Positions 26,753 through 35,107 of a DNA stretch of 64,000 nt are shown here, in pieces (within the stretch, counting starts at the first letter, position 1; every line of letters starts with the position of its first letter). The notes below the pieces were generated by a model that saw nothing but the letters and a program-made list of their open reading frames with translations, was not told the DNA's origin and made no database searches. Source of the DNA: Actinokineospora baliensis (GTDB lineage: Bacteria > Actinomycetota > Actinomycetes > Mycobacteriales > Pseudonocardiaceae); contig NZ_JAFBCK010000001.1 in the NCBI RefSeq assembly GCF_016907695.1, positions 1,798,001-1,862,000 on the forward strand, given 5' to 3'. Made by a program: the position numbers and the translations under genes.

Positions 26753-26850
26753 CCGGATCACCCTCCAAACAGGACCACCGCAGTCTCGCACGCCAACGGG
26801 CGGCATCCCCGGTTCCGCGCGAGATCCACCCGACTTCTCCAGGGAATCGA

Positions 26851-26888
26851 CAAACGGGACCCCCGCCCGGCCGGGCAGGGGTCCCGTT
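26851..26888 (-). terminator. Terminator of rlmB
   Basis: AAACGGGACCCC (26851-26862) pairs perfectly with GGGGTCCCGTTT (26877-26888), with an inner GCCCG/CGGGC stem. It lies 17 bases beyond the rlmB stop on the reverse strand and ends in TTT. Confidence 0.88.
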
Positions 26889-26904
26889 TCTCGGTGCGAG
26901 CGGG

Positions 26905-27858
26905 TCAGACGCGACCGGCGGCGCGGCGGCGGCGGGCGACCTCGGCGAGGACGACGCCCGCGGCCACTGAGGCGTTGAGGGATTCGACGCCCGCGGACAT
27001 GGGGATGGAGACGGTGGCGTCGCAGGCTTCGCGGACCAGGCGGGTGAGGCCGCGGCCTTCGGAGCCGACCACGATGACCAGGGGGGAGGTGGCCAGGTCG
27101 AGGTCGTCGAAGTCCATGGTGCCGTCGGCGTCGAGGCCGACGATCATCAGGCCCTGCTCGGCGAACGCGCGCAGCTGGCGGGTCAGGTTGACCGCGACCG
27201 CGACCGGGAGCTTGGCCGCGGTACCGGCCGAGGTGCGCCAGGCGACGGCGGTCATGCCCGCGCTGCGCCGCTGCGGCAGCAGCACGCCGTTGGCGCCGAA
27301 CGCGGCGGCGGAGCGGACCACGGCGCCGAGGTTGCGCGGGTCGGTCACGCCGTCGAGGGCCACGATCAGCGGGGGTTCGCCGGTGCTGGCGGCGGCGTCG
27401 AGCAGTTCGTCCGGGTGCGCGTACTCGAACGGCGGCACCTGCAGCGCCAGGCCCTGGTGCATCGCGCCAGCGGTCAGCCGGTCCAGTTCCGGGCGGGAGA
27501 CCTCCAGCACCGAGATGCCCCGGTCGGCGGCCAGGCGCACCGACTCGGCGACCCGGTCGTCGGGCTCGATGCCCAGCGCCACGTAGAGCCCGGTCGCCGG
27601 GGCGTTCGCGCGCAGCAGTTCGACGACCGGGTTGCGACCCGCGACCAGTTCGTTGCTGCCCTTGTCCTGGGTCTTGGCCGAGCGCTTGGCCGTGGAGTTG
27701 GCGCGCCGGTTGGCGGCGTGGCCGGGGCGGTTCTCCGCCTTGGGGGTCGGCCCCTTGCCCTCGAGCGCCCTGCGCCGCTGGCCGCCGGAGCCGACGACGG
27801 CGCCCTTCTTCGAGCCCGGCTTGCGCATCGCGCCCCGGCGCTGGGAATTGCCTGCCAC
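26905..27858 (-). CDS. rlmB: 23S rRNA (guanosine-2'-O-) methyltransferase RlmB (SpoU/TrmH family)
   Basis: A 317-residue SPOUT methyltransferase. A basic, disordered N-terminus (about 1-70), the substrate-binding domain ([19 protein letters not shown]), then the knotted catalytic domain with motif 1 [23 protein letters not shown], motif 2 [11 protein letters not shown] and motif 3 [20 protein letters not shown]. It methylates G2251-equivalent in 23S rRNA, or another RNA guanosine. It starts at a GTG one base after the cysS stop, the order also seen in mycobacteria (Rv3579c-Rv3580c). Confidence 0.92.
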   Translation of the reverse strand: MAGNSQRRGAMRKPGSKKGAVVGSGGQRRRALEGKGPTPKAENRPGHAANRRANSTAKRSAKTQDKGSNELVAGRNPVVELLRANAPATGLYVALGIEPDDRVAESVRLAADRGISVLEVSRPELDRLTAGAMHQGLALQVPPFEYAHPDELLDAAASTGEPPLIVALDGVTDPRNLGAVVRSAAAFGANGVLLPQRRSAGMTAVAWRTSAGTAAKLPVAVAVNLTRQLRAFAEQGLMIVGLDADGTMDFDDLDLATSPLVIVVGSEGRGLTRLVREACDATVSIPMSAGVESLNASVAAGVVLAEVARRRRAAGRV

Positions 27859-27859
27859 G

Positions 27860-29245
27860 TCAGCTGTCCTTCACTGTCCACTGTGGACCGCCGGGGGTGT
27901 CCTCGACGGCGACGCCCGCCTGCAGCAGGCGGTCGCGGATCGCGTCGCTGAGCGCGAAGTCGCGATCGGCGCGGGCTTGGGCCCGCTGCTCGAGCAGGCC
28001 GTCGACCAGCGCGGTCAACGCCTGCAGCACCCCGCCCTCGCCTGGGGTGTCCTCGGCCCACAGCAGCGGGTCGAGCCCGAGCACCCCGGTCATCGCGCGC
28101 ACCGACGACGCCGCGGCGCGCGCGGTGGTGTCATCGCCGGAGTCCAGCGCGGAGTTACCCAGCCGGACCTGGTTGTGCACCGCGGCGAGCGCGGAGGGGG
28201 TCGACAGGTCGTCGTCCATCGCGGCGGTGAACTCCGCGGTCACCTCGCCGGGAGCCACCACCCCGGTGCGCTGGACGACCTTGCGCACGAACGCCTCGAT
28301 CCGGCCGAACGCGCGCACCGACTCCTCGAGCGCCGCCTCCGAGTACTCGACGGTCGACCGGTAGTGCGGCCCGACCAGGTAGTACCGCAGCTCCTGGGCC
28401 CGCACCCGGTTGAGCATCTCCGGGATCGACACCACGTTGCCCAGCGACTTCGACATCTTCTCGCCGCTCATGGTGACCCAGGCGTTGTGCATCCAGTAGT
28501 TGGCGAACCCGTCACCGGCGGCGCGCGACTGGGCCTGCTCGTTCTCGTGGTGCGGGAAGACCAGGTCGATGCCGCCGCCGTGGATGTCGAACGCGCTGCC
28601 GAGGTACGTGCGCGCCATCGCCGAGCACTCCAGGTGCCAACCGGGCCGCCCGGCGCCCCACGGGGTCGGCCAGGACGGCTCACCCGGTTTCGCGGACTTC
28701 CACAGGGTGAAGTCGCGCGGGTCGGCCTTGCACTGCGCGGCGGACTCGCCCTGCTGCACCTCGTCCAGCTTCGCGCCGGACAGCTCGCCGTAGGCGGGGT
28801 AAGAGGAGACCGAGAAGTAGACGTCGCCACCGGCGGCGTAGGCGTGCCCGTCGTCGATGAGCCGCTGCATCAGCTCGACCATCTGCGTGACGTGGCCGGT
28901 CGCGCGCGGCGACACCGACGGCGGGAGGCAGCCCAGGGCGTCGTAGGCGTCCTCGAAGGCGCGCTCGTGCGTCGCCGCCCACTCCCACCACGGCCTGCCC
29001 GCGTCCGCGGCCTTCACGAGGATCTTGTCGTCGATGTCGGTGACGTTGCGCACTAGGCGCACGTCGAGGCCGCCATGGGCCAGCCAGCGGCGCACTACGT
29101 CGAAGTTCAGGCCGCTGCGCACGTGCCCGATGTGCGGGACGCCCTGCACCGTCGCACCGCAGACGTAGATCGAGGCGATCCCGGGGGTCAGTGGCGCGAA
29201 CGGGCGCGAGGTGCGACTCGCGCTGTCGTAGATGTGCAGGGACAC
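27860..29245 (-). CDS. cysS: Cysteinyl-tRNA synthetase
   Basis: 461 residues, class I synthetase. HIGH motif as [17 protein letters not shown] in [10 protein letters not shown], zinc ligands in [17 protein letters not shown] and FPHHENE. The DALR-type helical C-terminus follows ([29 protein letters not shown]). KMSKS and full length fit CysS rather than the related mycothiol ligase MshC, which is shorter. GTG start with AGGAGA upstream. Paired with rlmB downstream. Confidence 0.95.
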   Translation of the reverse strand: MSLHIYDSASRTSRPFAPLTPGIASIYVCGATVQGVPHIGHVRSGLNFDVVRRWLAHGGLDVRLVRNVTDIDDKILVKAADAGRPWWEWAATHERAFEDAYDALGCLPPSVSPRATGHVTQMVELMQRLIDDGHAYAAGGDVYFSVSSYPAYGELSGAKLDEVQQGESAAQCKADPRDFTLWKSAKPGEPSWPTPWGAGRPGWHLECSAMARTYLGSAFDIHGGGIDLVFPHHENEQAQSRAAGDGFANYWMHNAWVTMSGEKMSKSLGNVVSIPEMLNRVRAQELRYYLVGPHYRSTVEYSEAALEESVRAFGRIEAFVRKVVQRTGVVAPGEVTAEFTAAMDDDLSTPSALAAVHNQVRLGNSALDSGDDTTARAAASSVRAMTGVLGLDPLLWAEDTPGEGGVLQALTALVDGLLEQRAQARADRDFALSDAIRDRLLQAGVAVEDTPGGPQWTVKDS

Positions 29246-29370
29246 GACTATCTCCTGGTGGGAGCACAGCGTTGGTTGGGGGAAATGGTACGGGTCACGC
29301 CTCGCTCACCCGTGCCCGGTTTGGCTGGTGGCCGGTTGCCGCCGGTCACCAGCCCCGCTCGCGTGGCGTT

Positions 29371-30072
29371 CTAGTCCGCGATCCCGTGCGTGCGCAACGC
29401 GCCGAGCAGCGCGTCCGGGCGATTCGCGGTCGCCTGCGGCTCCACCCGCTCGAATCGACAGCCGAGCAGCGCTGCCGCCCCGTCGGCCTTGGCGCTGTCA
29501 CCGATCATCAGCGCGTCGGCGGGGGAGACGGCGATCCGCTCGCAGGCGATCTCGAAGATCTTGGCGTCCGGCTTCATCACGCCGACCGCGTAGGACAGCA
29601 CGTACTCGTCGACCAGCTCAGCCAGGCCCCAGTGCGCGAACGTGTCGCGGACGTCCCAGGCGATGTTGCTGACTACGGCCACCGGCACGCCCTTGGCGCG
29701 CAGCAGCCTAAGAGCCGCCTCGGTGTCCGGGTACGGCCGCCACGACGACGGCGCCAGCATCAGGTCGTACACCTGCGTGGCCACGCCCTCGGCCAAGCCG
29801 AACTCGGAGTGCGAGAGGGAGGCCTGGTAGGCGGCGCGGTGCACCTCGGGGTCGAGGTCACGGCGGTGCCAGGCGTCGTGCAGGTCCGCGGGCAGGTGCG
29901 CCGGGACACCGGTCGGCACCGTCATCAGCGCCAGCAGCTCGGCGTAGCGGTCCGCGGTGAGCGCGCTGCCGTCCTGGTTGTGCAGGCCGTCGACAGCGCC
30001 GGTCCCCGGTTCCAGGCGGAACACGGTCCCGGAGAAGTCCAGCAGGACGCCGCGGATGCCCACGGCGTCCAC
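29371..30072 (-). CDS. HAD-superfamily hydrolase-like protein
   Basis: 233 residues of HAD fold with a helical cap. Motif I is LLDFSGTVF: the nucleophile Asp12 is present, but the acid/base position two residues on is Ser14. Motif II is VAVVSN, motif III the Lys of GVMKPDAKIF, and motif IV MIGDSAKADGAAA. Loss of the second Asp is known for dehalogenases and some non-phosphatase HADs, so phosphatase activity is doubtful. Start uncertain (GTG at 30072 or 30063). It starts 11 bases after the stop of the oxidase-like gene on the same strand. Confidence 0.82.
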   Translation of the reverse strand: MDAVGIRGVLLDFSGTVFRLEPGTGAVDGLHNQDGSALTADRYAELLALMTVPTGVPAHLPADLHDAWHRRDLDPEVHRAAYQASLSHSEFGLAEGVATQVYDLMLAPSSWRPYPDTEAALRLLRAKGVPVAVVSNIAWDVRDTFAHWGLAELVDEYVLSYAVGVMKPDAKIFEIACERIAVSPADALMIGDSAKADGAAALLGCRFERVEPQATANRPDALLGALRTHGIAD

Positions 30073-30083
30073 GCTAGAGGTCG

Positions 30084-30476
30084 CTACGCGTGCCCGGTGA
30101 TCCGCTCCGGTGTGATGCGCACCACGACCCGCACGGTGTCCGGGGTGTCCCCGGTGTAGGGCTGGCCGCTGTACTTCAGCGACAGCTCGTTGATCAGCTC
30201 GTGGCCGCCCTCGGTGGTCAGCTCGGCGACGCCGCGGAACTCCAGGTAGCTGTACGGGTTGTCCTTGTTGATCACCGTGACGCTGACCCGGGGGTCGCGC
30301 CGCAGGTTCTTCTCCTTCTGCCTGCCCGCCACCGTCGACAGCAGCACGTCGTCGCCGTCGCGGCGCACCCACAGCACCGAGGTCTGCGGGCTGCCGTCCG
30401 GGTTGAGCGTGGCCAGGGTGGCGAAGTTGGGTCCGTCGAGGAGAGCTCGGGCGCCCTCGGACAGTTCTGGTGCCAT
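30084..30476 (-). CDS. PPOX-class F420/FMN-dependent oxidoreductase-like protein
   Basis: A 130-residue split-barrel (pyridoxamine-phosphate-oxidase-like) protein. The early FATLATLNPDGSPQTSVLWV is the cofactor-phosphate side of the family; RRDPRVSVTVINKDNPYSYLEFRG and a final RVVVRITPERITGH are also typical. Length and pattern are those of actinobacterial PPOX-class F420-binding enzymes of unknown substrate. ATG start. Likely in one transcript with the downstream HAD gene. Confidence 0.85.
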   Translation of the reverse strand: MAPELSEGARALLDGPNFATLATLNPDGSPQTSVLWVRRDGDDVLLSTVAGRQKEKNLRRDPRVSVTVINKDNPYSYLEFRGVAELTTEGGHELINELSLKYSGQPYTGDTPDTVRVVVRITPERITGHA

Positions 30477-30654
30477 GCCCAGAACGTACGGGCTTCGGGG
30501 TCGGCTCGCCTTCGGCATTGCGCTGGATCCGTGGTGGTCCGGTGTGCTTGATGGGGCCGGTCGGCTCGCGGCTCGGACCCGTCGTGGAGCGGAGTGCTCG
30601 ATGGGGCCGGTCGGCTCGCCTGCGGCATTGCGCTGGATCGCGGGGTGTGGGGGT
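30477..30654 (-). repeat. 50-bp tandem repeat units beside copy D
   Basis: Reverse-oriented relatives of the repeats at 19.6 and 24.1 kb: GGCTCGCCTTCGGCATTGC at about 30502, GTGCTTGATGGGGCCGGTCG, then GTGCTCGATGGGGCCGGTCG 50 bases later, then another GGCATTGCGCTGGAT block. In module order this side faces the palindrome as expected for a reversed module. No gene is supported from 30477 to 30888. Confidence 0.85.
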
Positions 30655-30800
30655 GCTCGATGGGGCGAACTTGTTTTGCGCGGGGCCCCTGCACCAGCCG
30701 TGGCAGGACCGCAAAAGCCGGGGCCGAAAAGCATGGCCCTGCAGCGAAGCAAGGCTACGACTGCCGCCACCCCACACAAAACAAGTTCGCCCCATCGAGC
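30655..30800 (-). repeat. 146-bp palindromic element, copy D
   Basis: Same length as B and C but opposite orientation. Both arms carry GGGGCGAACTTG; the two arm differences are C against T near the inner end, which are G-T pairs on the reverse strand. The next 88 bases to ispF are G-rich with no module flank recognisable beyond GGTGGGCGGCTTCC. Confidence 0.93.
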
Positions 30801-30888
30801 AGTTTGGTGGGCGGCTTCCTAGGAGCGGTGGTCGGCACTGCTGTCGGGGGCGGGCGGGGCGGGGGCGGGGGCAGTTCAGGCTGTTCCG

Positions 30889-31353
30889 CTAGTCGATCAG
30901 GAGCAGTGCGGTGGCTACGGCTGCGATGCCCTCGCCGCGGCCGGTGAGGCCGAGGCCGTCGGTGGTGGTGCCTGATACCGATACCGGGCCGCCCACGGCT
31001 GCCGAGAGCGCCTCCTGGGCCTCCGTGCGGCGCTTGCCGATCTTGGGGTGGGTGCCGATGACCTGCACCGCGGCGTTGCCCACCCGGAAACCGGCCGCTT
31101 CGACCCTGGTTCGCACCTCGCCGAGCAGCACTACCCCGTGTGCACCGGCCCAGCGCGGGTCGCCGGTGCCGAACACCGCGCCCAGGTCGCCGAGGCCCGC
31201 GGCCGACAGCAGGGCGTCGCACAGGGCGTGCGCGGCGACGTCGCCGTCGGAGTCGCCGGTGCAGCCGGGGACTCCGGGCCACAGGAGACCGGCGATCCAG
31301 CACTCTCGGTCTACGTCGATCGGGTGAACATCGGTACCGATCCCGACTCTCAC
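30889..31353 (-). CDS. ispF: 2-C-methyl-D-erythritol 2,4-cyclodiphosphate synthase
   Basis: A 154-residue enzyme of the non-mevalonate isoprenoid pathway that makes MEcPP from CDP-ME-2-phosphate. Zinc ligands Asp8, His10 (GTDVHP) and His42 ([12 protein letters not shown]) are present, and [17 protein letters not shown] is the C-terminal family motif. It starts at a GTG overlapping the ispD stop by 4 bases (GTGA), so it is translated with ispD. Confidence 0.95.
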   Translation of the reverse strand: MRVGIGTDVHPIDVDRECWIAGLLWPGVPGCTGDSDGDVAAHALCDALLSAAGLGDLGAVFGTGDPRWAGAHGVVLLGEVRTRVEAAGFRVGNAAVQVIGTHPKIGKRRTEAQEALSAAVGGPVSVSGTTTDGLGLTGRGEGIAAVATALLLID

Positions 31354-32078
31354 GAGGTCGCTCCCGCCGACAGGATGAATTCGGCAATCGCCAGGTCAAA
31401 GGGGGTTGTGATTTTCATCGCACAGTGGTGGCCGGGCACCGTGGCCACCGGCACACCGATCTTCTCGACCAGGCCCGCGTCGTCGGTGGCCGAATCGCCA
31501 GCCTCGGCGTACGCCCTGGTCAGGGTGGCCGTGTCGAAGCCCTGCGGGGTCTGCACCACGCGCAGCGCGGCGCGGTCGGGGGTGGCGAGCACCGTACCGG
31601 CCGGATCAACCTCTTTTACCGTGTCGGCCATCGGGAGCACGGGCACCACGGCCGGTGCACCAGCGGCGACGGCGGCCACGACGGACCGGATGACCTCGGG
31701 TGGGGTGAACGCGCGCGCCGCGTCGTGCACCAGCACCACGCGGGCGTCCGGCACGGTTTCGACCACGTGGCGCAGCGCGCGCCGGACCGAATCGGTGCGA
31801 TCCGCGCCACCGGGCACCACGTCCGCGGCCAGGCCCGCGGCCCGCAGCAGGTCAGCGGTGCCCTCGACCTCGGTGGGCGGGGCCGCGACGACAACATGCC
31901 GTACGCAGCCCGCGTCGAGCAGGCCGCGTACGGCATGGGTGAGCAGAGCGGTCCCGCGCACGGGAACCAGCGCCTTGGGCACCCCGAAGCCGAGGCGTTC
32001 ACCTCGTCCCGCCGCGGGCACGATCGCCACGGCGGGTGCTTGCTCAGGGGTGGTCGTGCGCTCCGGTTGGGGTGTCAT
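31350..32078 (-). CDS. ispD: 2-C-methyl-D-erythritol 4-phosphate cytidylyltransferase
   Basis: A 242-residue nucleotidyltransferase making CDP-ME from MEP and CTP. The glycine-rich CTP loop is [20 protein letters not shown], with the later [10 protein letters not shown] and [10 protein letters not shown] motifs. ATG start. Second gene in carD-ispD-ispF, the conserved actinobacterial order. Confidence 0.95.
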   Translation of the reverse strand: MTPQPERTTTPEQAPAVAIVPAAGRGERLGFGVPKALVPVRGTALLTHAVRGLLDAGCVRHVVVAAPPTEVEGTADLLRAAGLAADVVPGGADRTDSVRRALRHVVETVPDARVVLVHDAARAFTPPEVIRSVVAAVAAGAPAVVPVLPMADTVKEVDPAGTVLATPDRAALRVVQTPQGFDTATLTRAYAEAGDSATDDAGLVEKIGVPVATVPGHHCAMKITTPFDLAIAEFILSAGATS

Positions 32079-32140
32079 GCACGTCTCAGTCGGGCCGATC
32101 CGCCGTGGCCCGGTCGGGACGTGCGGGTGTACCTGGGAGG

Positions 32141-32632
32141 TTAGACGGTCGCGGTGGCCAGGACCTCGTCGAGCAGGACCTCGGCCTTGTCCTCGTCGGT
32201 GCCCTCGGCCAGCGCCAGCTCGCTGACCAGTATCTGCCTCGCCTTGGCCAGCATCCGCTTCTCACCAGCGGACAGGCCGCGGTCCTTCTCCCGCCGCCAG
32301 AGGTCTCGCACCACTTCGGCCACCTTGTTCACATCGCCGGAGGCGAGCTTCTCCAGGTTGGCCTTGTACCGACGCGACCAGTTGGTCGGCTCCTCGGTGT
32401 GCGGAGCGCGCAACACGTCGAACACGCGGTTGAGGCCCTCTTGACCCACGACGTCCCGCACACCGACGATCTCGGCGTTGTCTGCGGGGACGCGGACGGT
32501 GAGGTCACCCTGCGCGACCTTGAGGACGAGGTACTTCTTCTCCTCGCCCTTGATCACGCGGGTCTCGATCGCTTCGATGAGTGCGGCACCGTGGTGCGGG
32601 TAGACGACGGTCTCTCCGACCTTGAAAACCAT
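32141..32632 (-). CDS. carD: CarD-family RNA polymerase-binding transcription factor
   Basis: A 163-residue global regulator that stabilises open promoter complexes. N-terminal RNA-polymerase-interacting Tudor-like domain ([20 protein letters not shown]) and C-terminal helical DNA-binding domain ([17 protein letters not shown], then [22 protein letters not shown]). The conserved Trp of the C-domain (TNWSRRYK) is kept. ATG start. Heads the carD-ispD-ispF transcript; divergent from the LpqE-like gene. Confidence 0.97.
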   Translation of the reverse strand: MVFKVGETVVYPHHGAALIEAIETRVIKGEEKKYLVLKVAQGDLTVRVPADNAEIVGVRDVVGQEGLNRVFDVLRAPHTEEPTNWSRRYKANLEKLASGDVNKVAEVVRDLWRREKDRGLSAGEKRMLAKARQILVSELALAEGTDEDKAEVLLDEVLATATV

Positions 32633-32962
32633 GTGTCCTCTGCCCCTTTCGCTGCGCCAAGCTTAACACGAGTCGCACCGCCCAGGAGATGAGCGTGTGA
32701 ACGTCTGTGCAGGTCAAGGGCCACATCAGGGAACAGGCGGGGGTTGACAAGTGCTCCGCGCGCGTACTCAGCCGTCCTGGGGCCGCGGGTCAGCGGGGAA
32801 GTCGATCTCGCGATCGGCCCGCCCGCGGGCCCGCCGCGGGCGGGCACGTGATCGTGGTGACATCCGAAGGGTGATTGTGCGCCCGCGCGCGGGCCGCACC
32901 GCGCGCCCCGGCTAGGCTCCTGAGCCGGTAGGTGAAAGTCCGCTAGCGACGCAGGAGCCCCC
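32633..32962. promoter_or_regulatory. Divergent promoter region between carD and the LpqE-like gene
   Basis: No gene in these 330 bases. TTGACA at 32744 on the plus strand is the best -35-like hexamer, but no good -10 follows at standard spacing. TTGACC on the minus strand (32712-32717) is another candidate toward carD. A GC-rich imperfect palindrome CCCGCCCGCGGGC-type lies near 32817-32848. CAGGAG precedes the forward gene. Confidence 0.5.
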
Positions 32963-33679
32963 GTGAGCCGTGCACAGCAGAACTCGACCGGCAGGCTGCG
33001 CCTCGCCCCGGCCGGGTTGGGCCTCGGCCTCGCCGCTGCCCTGTTGACCGCGGCGTGCAGTTCCGGCCAGATCACCCAGACCGACTCGCAGCTGCCCGCG
33101 GTCAACGGCGCGCTCGCCCAGACCGGCCAGGTCGCGCTGCGCGACGCCGTCCTCGCATACCCGGAGGCCGGTCACTACGCCAAGGGCGCCGACGCCCCGC
33201 TGTCGCTCTCGATCGTCAACGTCGGCGGCACCGCGGACAAGCTCGTCGAGGTCACCAGCCCGCTGGCCGCCGAGGTCGAGCTCGTCGGCGACACCGCCCT
33301 GCCCGGCGGGGTGGCGCTCGTGGTCGGCGAGGCTGGCGAGGAGACCGACGGCAAGTCCAGCGCCCCCACCACCCCGACGCCTACCACCACGACCACGGTC
33401 GCGCCGACCTCGGCCACCTCCGCGGGCAAGCCCACCTCCGGTGCGCCGAGCACGACCTCCAGCTCGGTCGCCCCCACCTCGGTGACGCCGACCACGACCA
33501 CCGCCAAGGTGCAGCTGGGCAAGCTCGAGATCGTCCTCAAGGGACTGGCCGACAAGCTCTACCCCGGCAAGACCGTGCCGGTCACCTTCGTGTTCGAGAA
33601 GGCGGGCCCCGTGACGGTCAACCTGCCGATCGCCGCCCCGAACGGGCCGCGCGAGGAGCACGCGGCAGGCGAGCACTGA
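32963..33679 (+). CDS. LpqE-like lipoprotein
   Basis: 238 residues. Lipoprotein signal with Cys32 (LLTAACSSG), then a DUF461/PCuAC-like beta domain (about 40-125: QVALRDAVLAYPE, LSLSIVNVGGTADKLVEVTSPLA). A Thr/Ser/Pro-rich low-complexity insert (about 130-180) follows, then the rest of the domain (LEIVLKGLADKLYPGKTVPVTFVFEKAG). The Met/His copper ligands of true PCuAC chaperones are not seen. Position between carD and radA matches lpqE of M. tuberculosis. GTG start with CAGGAG. Function unknown. Confidence 0.82.
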   Translation: MSRAQQNSTGRLRLAPAGLGLGLAAALLTAACSSGQITQTDSQLPAVNGALAQTGQVALRDAVLAYPEAGHYAKGADAPLSLSIVNVGGTADKLVEVTSPLAAEVELVGDTALPGGVALVVGEAGEETDGKSSAPTTPTPTTTTTVAPTSATSAGKPTSGAPSTTSSSVAPTSVTPTTTTAKVQLGKLEIVLKGLADKLYPGKTVPVTFVFEKAGPVTVNLPIAAPNGPREEHAAGEH

Positions 33680-33710
33680 CCTGTCGGTGCTGCTCGCTAG
33701 CGTGCTCTGA

Positions 33711-35069
33711 GTGGTGACCAAGTCCAGCTACCGCTGTGCCGAGTGCGGGCACGCCGTGGCCAAGTGGTTCGGCCGGTGCCCCGAGTGCCAGGCGTGGGGC
33801 AGCTTGGAGGAGGTCGGCGCGCCCCGCGGCAAGGTCGCCGCCGGTGCGCCGAGCTCACCGGCCCGCCCGATCGCCGAAGTCGACATCGAGGCCGCCCGCG
33901 CCCGCCAGACCGGCGTCTCGGAGCTCGACCGCGTGTTGGGTGGCGGATTGGTGCCCGGCGCGGTCGTCCTGCTCGCGGGCGAACCCGGTGTCGGAAAGTC
34001 CACCCTGCTGCTTGAGGTCGCCTACCGCTGGGCGGCCCGCGACGGCGAGTACGGGCCGACCCTGTACGTGACGGGCGAGGAATCCGCGGGCCAGGTGCGG
34101 CTGCGCGCCGAGCGCACCGGCAACGTGCACAAGTCGATGTTCCTGGCCGCCGAGAGCGACATCGCGGCCGTCCTCGGACACGTCGACACGGTCCAGCCGG
34201 GGCTGCTGGTGGTCGACTCGGTGCAGACCATGTCGTCGCCCGCGGTGGACAGCGCGCCCGGCGGCGTCACCCAGGTCCGCGCGGTGACGGCGGCGCTGGT
34301 GGCGCTGGCGAAGGAACGCGGGCTGCCGGTGCTGCTGGTGGGGCACGTGACCAAGGAGGGCTCGATCGCCGGGCCCAGGGTCCTCGAGCACCTGGTCGAC
34401 GTCGTGCTGCACTTCGAGGGGGACAGGCATTCGGCGCTGCGGCTGCTGCGCGGGGTGAAGAACCGGTTCGGCCCCGCGGACGAGGTCGGCTGCTTCGAAC
34501 TCGTCGAAGGCGGCATCGTCGGCGTCCCCGACCCGTCCGGCCTGTTCCTCAACCGGCGCGACACCGGCGTGGCCGGAACCGCGGTGACGGTGGCGGTCGA
34601 GGGCAAGCGCCCCCTGCTCGGGGAAGTGCAGTCCCTGGTCGCCAAGTCCCACCTGGGAACCCCGCGCCGCGCGGTGTCCGGTTTGGACTCCGCCCGCGTC
34701 GCCATGATCCTCGCCGTCCTGGAACGCCGAGGCGGGATCCGCCTGGGCGACGCGGACGTGTTCACGGCGACGGTGGGCGGCATGAAGATCGCCGAACCCG
34801 CCGCCGACCTGGCGATAGCCCTGTCGGTGGCCACCGCGGCCCGGGACGTGGCCCTGCCGCACGACCTGGTGGTACTGGGCGAGGTCGGCCTCGCAGGAGA
34901 AGTCCGGCGAGTCGCCGGAGTACGAGCCCGGCTCACCGAAGCCGCCCGCCTGGGTTTCACCAAAGCCCTGGTCCCCCCCGACTCCGGCGACCTGCCCGAC
35001 GGCATCGAAGCCCGAGTGGTACCCGACCTGGCCTCGGCGATGAACAACCTGCAGGTCCTGCGCGGCTAG
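33711..35069 (+). CDS. radA: DNA repair protein RadA
   Basis: A 452-residue RecA-like DnaB-type helicase that aids recombination branch migration. Zinc finger Cys9, Cys12, Cys23, Cys26; Walker A GEPGVGKST near residue 90; the RadA-specific KNRFG near 250; a Lon-like C-terminal domain (TATVGGMKIAEPAADLAIALS). It begins GTG-GTG. In many actinobacteria disA follows directly; here a repeat array follows instead. Confidence 0.96.
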   Translation: MVTKSSYRCAECGHAVAKWFGRCPECQAWGSLEEVGAPRGKVAAGAPSSPARPIAEVDIEAARARQTGVSELDRVLGGGLVPGAVVLLAGEPGVGKSTLLLEVAYRWAARDGEYGPTLYVTGEESAGQVRLRAERTGNVHKSMFLAAESDIAAVLGHVDTVQPGLLVVDSVQTMSSPAVDSAPGGVTQVRAVTAALVALAKERGLPVLLVGHVTKEGSIAGPRVLEHLVDVVLHFEGDRHSALRLLRGVKNRFGPADEVGCFELVEGGIVGVPDPSGLFLNRRDTGVAGTAVTVAVEGKRPLLGEVQSLVAKSHLGTPRRAVSGLDSARVAMILAVLERRGGIRLGDADVFTATVGGMKIAEPAADLAIALSVATAARDVALPHDLVVLGEVGLAGEVRRVAGVRARLTEAARLGFTKALVPPDSGDLPDGIEARVVPDLASAMNNLQVLRG

Positions 35070-35107
35070 CGGGCGGCTGGCCGATGCAAGATCAACGGCG
35101 CTGAGCA

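Noticed and set aside
25473..26768. An 841-codon frame joining the two DUF445 regions
   Set aside because: Its first half is a shadow of the upstream paralogue in another frame; only the second half is DUF445.
32744..32780. A sigma-70 promoter starting at TTGACA for the LpqE-like gene
   Set aside because: No acceptable -10 hexamer at 16-18 bases; mentioned only as a candidate in the intergenic entry.
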